Shown here: positions 58,547-64,000 of the stretch, piece by piece
How the letters are laid out: each line of letters opens with the position of its first letter
How positions within the stretch are numbered: the stretch's first letter is position 1
Assembly: GCF_000739595.1 (NCBI RefSeq)
Contig: NZ_BBJP01000059.1
Span: forward strand, 1-64,000
Direction: 5' to 3'
Length of the DNA stretch: 64,000 nt
DNA from: Halorubrum halophilum
GTDB taxonomy: Archaea; Halobacteriota; Halobacteria; Halobacteriales; Haloferacaceae
Notes under the pieces: generated by a model
What the model saw: the letters and a program-made list of their open reading frames with translations, nothing else
Told to the model about the DNA's origin: nothing
Databases searched by the model: none
Program-made: the position numbers and the translations under genes

Positions 58547-60226
58547 ATGGCATTCACGACCGAAACGACGGGGGAATCGAGTACCGAAGAACGAGCCGAT
58601 GATCCGCTCGGACCTGGGATGGCGATCGCGGCGACGCTCCGGGGGACGCTCGGCCCGAACGGGCTGGACAAGATGGTGATCGACCGGAGCGGAAGCGTCG
58701 TCGTGACGAACACCGGCGCGACCGTCCTCGACGGACTGGAGATCGACGCCCCGATCGGTCGCGTGATCCGGGACGCGATTCAGGCGCACGCGCGACACGT
58801 CGGCGACGGGACCACCACGACTGCGCTGCTCGTCGGCGAGCTCCTCGACGCGGCCGACGAACTGGCCGAGCGGGGGCTCCACCCGACCTCGATCGTCGAC
58901 GGGTACGCCCGCGCGATGTCGCACGCCCGCGACGCGCTCGACGAACTCAGCGTCCCGGTCGATCCGAACGACGAGCGGCTCCGAGAGGTCGCGTCGACGG
59001 CGGTCACCGGGCGCTGGGACGAGGCGTCGGCCCGCCGGTTCGCCGATATCACCGTCGACGCGCTCCGCGCGGTCGACTTCGACGCCCCCCGGCTCACGAT
59101 TCACGCGTACCCCGGCGGCGAGCTGGCCGACTCCGAGCGGGTGAACGGGATCCTCGTCAACCTCGACGGGTCGTCGACGACGATCGACGGGTTCGGGACC
59201 GACGACCGCCGGGCGCTCGCCGATCCGACGGTCGCGCTCGTCGACGGCGAGTTGACCCCTTCTACCACCGAGGCGTCGGGGACGGTGACGGTCCGGAGCC
59301 CCGACGAACTCGCCGCCGTCAGAGAGCACGAACGGGCCGCTAGCGACGGGCTGGTCCGATCGGTCGCGGACCGCGGCGTCGACGTGCTCGCGTGTCAGAA
59401 GTCGATCGACGACGCGGTGAAGACCGAGCTCGCGCGTGCCGGTGTACTCCCGATCGAGCGGACCAGACGCGACGAGTTCGACGCGATCGCTCGGGCCACG
59501 GACGCGACCGCGGTGACCGCGGTCGACGACCTCGATCGGGAGGCACTCGGGACGGTCGAAAGGGTCCGCCGCCGGTCGGTCGGCGGCGGCGCCGTGATCG
59601 AGCTCTCGGGACTGCCGGGCGAGTCGCACGAGTCGCTGCTCCTGCGCGGCGGGACGCCGCACGTCGCCGAGGAGACGAAGCGGATCGTCGAGGACTGCCT
59701 CGCGGTCGCGCGCCACGCCGCCAGCGGCGGCGGCGTCGTTCCGGGCGGCGGCGCCGGTATGACGGCCGTCTCTCGCGCCGTCGCCGACCGCGCGCCGGGA
59801 GTCGACGACCGGTCGGCGCTCGCCCTCGAGGCGTTCGCCGACGCGGTGACGGTGATCCCGCGAACCCTCGCGAGGAACGCCGGCGCGGACCCGATCGACG
59901 CGCTGGTCGCGCTCCGCAACCGCCACCGCGACGGGGAGACGACGGCCGGCGTCGCGCGCTCCGGCGCGGTCCGCGACATGTTCGACGCGGGCGTGGTCGA
60001 GCCGGTCGCGGTCCCCGCGCGGTGTCTCGAGGCCGCGGTCCGGACCGCGGGGCTCGTGTTGCGCGTCGACGAGACGCTGGACGCGAAGCCGATCGAAGGG
60101 ACCGGGGTCGACGGCGACGGACACCGCGGCCGCGATCACGCCGCGGCAGACGGCCGACCCCGCGAGACCGAGGACGAAGGCGGGGGCGGCCACGACGGCG
60201 GCTATCCGTGGGCGCTGAGCCACTGA
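58547..60226 (+). CDS. Divergent group II chaperonin (thermosome/Cct) paralogue
   Basis: A 559-residue thermosome-like protein. It keeps LGPNGLDKMVIDRSG (canonical LGPKGMDKMLVDS), the nucleotide loop VGDGTTTT (86-92) and VPGGGAGMTAVSRAV (about 401). But the usual TNDGATIL reads TNTGATVL, so the Asp equivalent to GroEL Asp52 is Thr56. The conserved Glu after GGGA is also lost. The tail is Gly/Asp/His-rich, without the GGM repeats of standard haloarchaeal thermosomes. It probably belongs to the diverged third-subunit class and may act as a non-catalytic partner or specialised chaperone. Co-transcription with formamidase is likely. Confidence 0.85.
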   Translation: MAFTTETTGESSTEERADDPLGPGMAIAATLRGTLGPNGLDKMVIDRSGSVVVTNTGATVLDGLEIDAPIGRVIRDAIQAHARHVGDGTTTTALLVGELLDAADELAERGLHPTSIVDGYARAMSHARDALDELSVPVDPNDERLREVASTAVTGRWDEASARRFADITVDALRAVDFDAPRLTIHAYPGGELADSERVNGILVNLDGSSTTIDGFGTDDRRALADPTVALVDGELTPSTTEASGTVTVRSPDELAAVREHERAASDGLVRSVADRGVDVLACQKSIDDAVKTELARAGVLPIERTRRDEFDAIARATDATAVTAVDDLDREALGTVERVRRRSVGGGAVIELSGLPGESHESLLLRGGTPHVAEETKRIVEDCLAVARHAASGGGVVPGGGAGMTAVSRAVADRAPGVDDRSALALEAFADAVTVIPRTLARNAGADPIDALVALRNRHRDGETTAGVARSGAVRDMFDAGVVEPVAVPARCLEAAVRTAGLVLRVDETLDAKPIEGTGVDGDGHRGRDHAAADGRPRETEDEGGGGHDGGYPWALSH

Positions 60227-60328
60227 CCGGGTCGTTCCGCCCTCGCGGTGTGCTTATAAATCCGCTCCGCGGTCCCGCCGCGTGAGGGAGACCGCACCCG
60301 CTAAGTGTCCCGATCCCGAAGAGCGGGT

Positions 60329-61402
60329 ATGCAGCACCGCGAACTCGGGAACTCCGGCGTCGAGGTCTCTGAGATCGGTTTCGGCGCGTGGGTCGTCGGC
60401 ACCGACTGGTGGGGCGACCGCTCGGACGAACAGGCGGTCGGCATGGTCGAGGACGCGCTCGACGCGGGCGTCACCTACGTCGACACCGGCGACGTGTACG
60501 GCCACGGCGACAGCGAAGAGATCGTCGGCGAGGCGATCGCCGGCCGGCGCGACGAGGTGACGCTCGCGACGAAGATCGGCTACGACTTCTACAACAACCC
60601 GCAGGCCGGCCACGGCGAGCTCCCGAAGGAGCTCGACCGCGAGTACCTCGAGACCGCGTTCGAGCGCTCGCTCGACCGGCTCGACACCGACCACGTCGAC
60701 CTGCTCCAGCTCCACAACGCGAACGTCGACGACGTCACGCCCGAGGTCCGCGACCTCCTCGCCGAGTGGAAGGAGTCGGGGCGGGTCCGCGCGCTCGGCT
60801 GGGCGCTCGGCCCGTCGATCGGCTGGCTCGCCGAGGGCGACGCCGCGATCGAGTACGAGGAGTTCGACGCGGTCCAGACCGTCTTCAACCTGTTCGAGCA
60901 GCAGCCCGGCCGCCACTTCGTGGACGCCATCCGCGAGAGCGACTCGGACACCTCGGTGATCGCCCGCGTGCCGCACTCCTCCGGGCTGCTCAACGAGCAG
61001 GTGACCCCCGACACCGTCCTCGAGGACGGCGACCACCGCTCGCACCGCCCGAAGGAGTGGTACGAGACCGGCTGGGAGAAGGTGGAGGCGATCCGGTTCC
61101 TCGAAGACCCGGACCACGCTGAGGGGACCCGCACGATGGCGCAGGCCGCGATCCGCTGGCTGCTCGCGCACGACGAGGTCGCCTCCGTGACGCCCACCTT
61201 CCGCGACGGCGACGATATCGCCGAGTGGAGCGCGGCGAGCGACGTGCCGCCCCTCTCCGACGCCGAGTACGACCGCGTCGAAGAGCTGTACGCGCGCAAC
61301 TTCGAGGTCGACCGCGACGACGGGATGGACGTTCTTCGGACTTCCGTCGACGGCGAGGACATCGAGGCCGCCGGCCTCGACAAGCGCGCCGCGTCGTACT
61401 GA
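60329..61402 (+). CDS. Aldo/keto reductase
   Basis: A 357-residue NADP(H)-dependent oxidoreductase. The catalytic tetrad is visible: Asp in VTYVDTGDVYGHG, Tyr in DVY, Lys in LATKIGYD and His in VDLLQLHNA. The C-terminus carries the cofactor-binding MAQAAIRWLLAHDEVASVTPTFRDGDDI. It begins RELGNSGVEVSEIGFGAWVVG, typical of bacterial-type AKRs. The ATG at 60329 matches the family start; CGCTAAGTG about 27 nt upstream may be a TATA box. Substrate unknown. Confidence 0.92.
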   Translation: MQHRELGNSGVEVSEIGFGAWVVGTDWWGDRSDEQAVGMVEDALDAGVTYVDTGDVYGHGDSEEIVGEAIAGRRDEVTLATKIGYDFYNNPQAGHGELPKELDREYLETAFERSLDRLDTDHVDLLQLHNANVDDVTPEVRDLLAEWKESGRVRALGWALGPSIGWLAEGDAAIEYEEFDAVQTVFNLFEQQPGRHFVDAIRESDSDTSVIARVPHSSGLLNEQVTPDTVLEDGDHRSHRPKEWYETGWEKVEAIRFLEDPDHAEGTRTMAQAAIRWLLAHDEVASVTPTFRDGDDIAEWSAASDVPPLSDAEYDRVEELYARNFEVDRDDGMDVLRTSVDGEDIEAAGLDKRAASY

Positions 61403-61733
61403 ACTGTCGACCCGCCCGTTTCTCGTCGAGATCGCAGGACTGCGGCGGCTCGTCGAGTTTTCAGACCACTTTCACCACGACCCGTCACGCGCCACCGTCT
61501 CACGTTGCATGGTACCGTGTCGATCGATATCGTCCGCGCCGCACGAGTCAGACCAACCGCGAACGCCGTGGCTCGCGGTCTCGAAGTGGTGGCTCGGTGG
61601 AAAACCCTCGTCACAAGGGGCTCAGTGGGGGTAACACGTCGTCATGGCCACCGTCTGCAGCGTGGCCGTCGTCGGGTATAAACCTCCCGCGATGGACCGA
61701 CCGAAGCCCCGGGACGGCTCACGAGGTCGAGGG
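61403..61733 (+). other. Gene-free gap between aldo/keto reductase and LLM oxidoreductase genes
   Basis: 331 bp between convergent genes. I see no gene, tRNA, repeat copy or clear terminator. Short open frames here have no recognisable sequence and run into shadows of the neighbouring genes. A TATA-like GGGTATAAAC (about 61675-61684) points into the minus-strand gene's 3' end and seems meaningless. Confidence 0.6.
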
Positions 61734-62675
61734 TCAAAGCGCCCCGCTCACCTCCTCCGCGAACGTCTCAATCGCCGCCTCGGGGTCGTCGCCGCGCAGG
61801 CCGACGATGACGTGGTCGACCCCGAACTCGTCGAGTCGCCGGAAGTACTCCCGGAACCACTCGGCGCCGGCGCGGTAGCCGAGGTGGAGGTGTTCGGGCT
61901 CGGCGCTTGGGTCGTCGGCGAACTCGACGCCGACCGCGATGGAAAACGGCTTCTCGCCCGCCAGCTCGCGCCACTCCGCGACGTAGCTCCGGAGCGTCTC
62001 GTCCGGGAGGTGGTAGAACAGCCAGCCGTCTCCGTGCTCCGCGATCCACTCGGTCGACTGCCGGGCGTTGCCCGTCGGCAACACCGGAATCGTCTCCGTC
62101 GTCGGCTTCGGGAGTACGTCGAGGTCACCGCCGAGTTCGCCCCACTCGCCGCCGATCTCGGGGAATTCCTCGCGCCAACACGCGCGCATCGCCGCGATCC
62201 GGTCGCGGACCATCGCTCCCCGCCGCTCGGGGTCGACGCCGAACGCCGCGTACTCGGGGTCGCGGTCGCCGGAGGCGACCCCCAACACGACCCGGCCGCC
62301 GGAGAGCCGGTCGACCGTCGCGGCGGATTTCGCGAGGTGGATCGGGTGCCGGAGCGGGAGGACGACGCTCGACGTGCCGAGCGCGACCTCATCGGTGCGG
62401 GCGGCGACGTGCGAGAGCAGCGCCCACGGGTCGAACGCGCCGCCGGCGTCGCCGAACTTCGGCCAGTAGGTCGGCACGTCCCGCGCCCAGAGTCCGTCGA
62501 AGCCGAGGGACTCGGCGCGCTCCGCGAGCCGGACCTCCTCGTTCGGGTCCGGCGTGCCGCGCCGCTCGCCCGTCAGCGGGAACCCGAGCCCGAACGTGAG
62601 CCCGTCGCCGCCGAACAGGTGCCGGAAGCCGGCGTTAGCGTGGTCGGAACGCTCCCGCGCGTCGTGGTCGGTCAT
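61734..62675 (-). CDS. LLM-class flavin-dependent oxidoreductase
   Basis: A 313-residue luciferase-like monooxygenase. GLGFPLTGERRGTPDPNEEVRLAERAESLGFDGLWARDVP, VALGTSSVVLPLRHPIHLAKSAATVDRLSGGRVVLGVASGDRDPEYAAFG and PVLPTGNARQSTEWIAEHGDGWLFY are typical of the family (TIGR03571-like group). The cofactor may be F420 or FMN; both exist in haloarchaea. Its start overlaps the stop of the upstream MFS gene by ATGA, so they form an operon with the transporter first. Substrate unknown. Confidence 0.9.
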   Translation of the reverse strand: MTDHDARERSDHANAGFRHLFGGDGLTFGLGFPLTGERRGTPDPNEEVRLAERAESLGFDGLWARDVPTYWPKFGDAGGAFDPWALLSHVAARTDEVALGTSSVVLPLRHPIHLAKSAATVDRLSGGRVVLGVASGDRDPEYAAFGVDPERRGAMVRDRIAAMRACWREEFPEIGGEWGELGGDLDVLPKPTTETIPVLPTGNARQSTEWIAEHGDGWLFYHLPDETLRSYVAEWRELAGEKPFSIAVGVEFADDPSAEPEHLHLGYRAGAEWFREYFRRLDEFGVDHVIVGLRGDDPEAAIETFAEEVSGAL

Positions 62676-63994
62676 CGTCCCGTCTCCTCGCTGGCACCGT
62701 ATCGCCGCTCCGATCGCCGCTCCGACCGTCGCGCGAGCGCGGCGACGATCCCCGCCCCGACGACGACGGTCCCGCCGGCCGCGGCGAAGGTGATCGAATA
62801 TCCGAACGACGCGAGCCATCCCCCGATGATCCCGCCGAGTCCGCCGCCGATCGCCACGAGGGCGCCGTACGCACCGAGCGCCTCGCCCCGTATCGCGGGC
62901 GGCGCGAGCCGGGTGACGAGCGCCGCCGCCGTCACCGCGATGGCGGCCCACGTCACCCCGATCACCGCGAACACGGCGCCGGTCGCGCCCAGCGCGAGGA
63001 GGGTCCCGCCGCCGGCGACGCCGACGACCGCGACCGTCGGCAGCGCGACACCCCGTCCGAGCAGTGCGCCGGCGTGCACCTCGTACGCGCCGTACGCCTC
63101 GGCGAGGCGACCGGCGCGACCGTAGAAGGCGGCGGCCGCGGCGTTCAGCGCGAAGTACAGCGCGAACGTCTCGCTCGACCCGAAGCCGATACCAGCGAGG
63201 TACGCGGGGAGCGGCGCGAAGAAGACGCCGAACCCGGTGAACACGACGAGCACGGCCGCGAAGTACGTCGCCAGGGTCGGCGAGAAACGGTCGATGAGCA
63301 CTCGAGGATGGAGCCCCCGCGGGTCGAACCGCGCGAGGGTGAACGGGAAGGCGGCGCCCCGGACGTTGAACCGCGCCGCCTCGCGGACGCGGCGACGGAG
63401 CCGCGCGGGGCTCGGTTCCGATTCCGTCCCGGCGTCCGGCGGGAGGGCTCGCGCGGCCAGCACGAGGCCGGCGGCGGCGCTCGCGGCACACACGAACAGG
63501 AACGCGCGCTGGGCGGTGATCGCTTCGTACCGCAGCGACACGCCGGCGGTGACGACGAACCCGAGGCCGAGGCCGGCCGCCCAGCCGATCCCCTGGTACT
63601 CGTTGAGACGGGCGATGACCGCCGTCCATCGGTCCTCGGGCTCGCCGGCGACGGCGAGCAGGGTGAGCACCGGCCCCGCGGCCGCGAACCCGAGCCACAG
63701 CGCCGCGTTGGCGACGATGACGAGCGGCACGCTCTCGACGGTCGGGATGACGGCCGTCGTGACCGCGGCGACGACGAGCGCCCCGAGGACGAACGGCCGG
63801 CGCCTTCCGGTCTTGTCCGCCAAGCTGCCGAAGACGAGGGCGCCCGGAACGCCGACGAACGACGCCGTCGCGAAGAGCACGCCGAGGACGGCCGCGCCGC
63901 CGCCCAGTTCGACGACGTACAGGGGAACGACGAGCGATGCGCCGCCGAACGCCACGGCCGCGAGACCCCACGCGAACAGCCAGCTTCTGCCCAT
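62672..63994 (-). CDS. Major facilitator superfamily transporter
   Basis: A 440-residue protein with about 12 hydrophobic helices. The MFS motif A after helix 2 reads GALVFGSLADKTGRRRPFVLGAL (about 54-76). A long polar loop between helices 6 and 7 (about 190-250) is typical. C-terminal helices include GAYGALVAIGGGLGGIIGGWLASFGYSITFAAAGG. The ATG at 63994 lies 6 bases from the window edge, so a longer start upstream cannot be excluded. It is translationally coupled to the LLM oxidoreductase; the pair could import and oxidise, or export, one compound. Confidence 0.9.
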   Translation of the reverse strand: MGRSWLFAWGLAAVAFGGASLVVPLYVVELGGGAAVLGVLFATASFVGVPGALVFGSLADKTGRRRPFVLGALVVAAVTTAVIPTVESVPLVIVANAALWLGFAAAGPVLTLLAVAGEPEDRWTAVIARLNEYQGIGWAAGLGLGFVVTAGVSLRYEAITAQRAFLFVCAASAAAGLVLAARALPPDAGTESEPSPARLRRRVREAARFNVRGAAFPFTLARFDPRGLHPRVLIDRFSPTLATYFAAVLVVFTGFGVFFAPLPAYLAGIGFGSSETFALYFALNAAAAAFYGRAGRLAEAYGAYEVHAGALLGRGVALPTVAVVGVAGGGTLLALGATGAVFAVIGVTWAAIAVTAAALVTRLAPPAIRGEALGAYGALVAIGGGLGGIIGGWLASFGYSITFAAAGGTVVVGAGIVAALARRSERRSERRYGASEETGR

Positions 63995-64000
63995 GGCGTG

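Noticed and set aside
57089-60223. Long minus-strand open frame opposite formamidase and the chaperonin-like gene
   Set aside because: Same antisense shadow effect. The plus-strand proteins have clear family motifs.
60251-60290. CTTATAAATCC followed by GTGAGGGAGAC, weakly like the beginning of the repeat element
   Set aside because: No stem 1, stem 2 or conserved blocks follow. More likely a promoter-like stretch.
61403-61733. Possible tRNA or small RNA in the gap after the aldo/keto reductase gene
   Set aside because: No T-arm GTTCRANNC motif or cloverleaf can be drawn, and no repeat core is present.

Overview
The window is chromosomal DNA from a halophilic archaeon of the class Halobacteria, most like Halorubrum or a close relative. 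The evidence is very high GC, strongly acidic predicted proteins, and TATA-like boxes about 25-30 nt upstream of many start codons (leaderless transcription). Archaeal-type genes agree with this: Pus10, Nmd3, PDCD5, L11, S8e, SecF before SecD, a bacterio-opsin-activator regulator and Tat lipoproteins. I found no rRNA, tRNA, CRISPR array or intact insertion sequence.

Layout. 1-6.5 kb: the 3' part of pus10, a universal stress protein, an Lrp/AsnC regulator, then a two-gene inorganic-carbon uptake system (dabB-dabA). 6.6-10.7 kb: a tightly overlapping trpD-trpF-trpE-trpG operon with three TGTACA boxes in its promoter. 11.3-16.3 kb (minus strand): moaB, two small haloarchaeal proteins, a multi-PAS histidine kinase and an FAD oxidoreductase. 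16.5-25.4 kb: mixed housekeeping, including an AI-2E permease, TspO, a methyltransferase, a rhodanese lipoprotein, an AAA ATPase, an isopentenyl diphosphate isomerase homologue and conserved haloarchaeal proteins. 25.5-30.1 kb: secF-secD, a GDT1 cation transporter, rnhB and rps8e. 30-34 kb: a potassium channel with RCK domains and several regulators. 35-38 kb: an M14-type deacylase/peptidase divergent from a RimK-protease fusion, which together suggest a poly-glutamate or amino-acid ligation/removal module. 38-43 kb: a Bat-type regulator, a HerA/FtsK-like ATPase, a second stress protein and small proteins. 43.7-47 kb: L11, Nmd3, PDCD5 and a PP-loop ATPase. 47-51 kb: a chemosensory pair (binding lipoprotein plus transducer). 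51-56 kb: hisS, a CNNM/CBS membrane protein, a CPBP protease and pgi. 56-64 kb: an acyltransferase, formamidase, a divergent thermosome paralogue, an aldo-keto reductase, an LLM-class flavin oxidoreductase and an MFS transporter.

The most striking unexplained feature is a dispersed, non-coding, highly structured repeat present four times: copy A near 10.75-11.2 kb, B near 34.2-34.7 kb, C near 44.4-44.8 kb on the minus strand, and D near 53.46-53.77 kb. All copies share single-stranded-looking blocks (for example GACGAGGCTGGGGAGG and GGCTGGGGCTTTGG). Between the blocks lie hairpins whose sequences differ among copies while base pairing is kept. This is covariation expected of a structured RNA (or DNA hairpins). 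Copies A and B also have near mirror-symmetric ends: terminal inverted repeats, each followed inward by two TATA-like boxes about 33-35 bp apart. They look like small non-autonomous mobile elements that carry a structured RNA. Every copy lies just downstream of a gene, in the same orientation as that gene.

Limits: all assignments come from reading motifs, context and translated sequence. No database search, folding program or alignment program was run.
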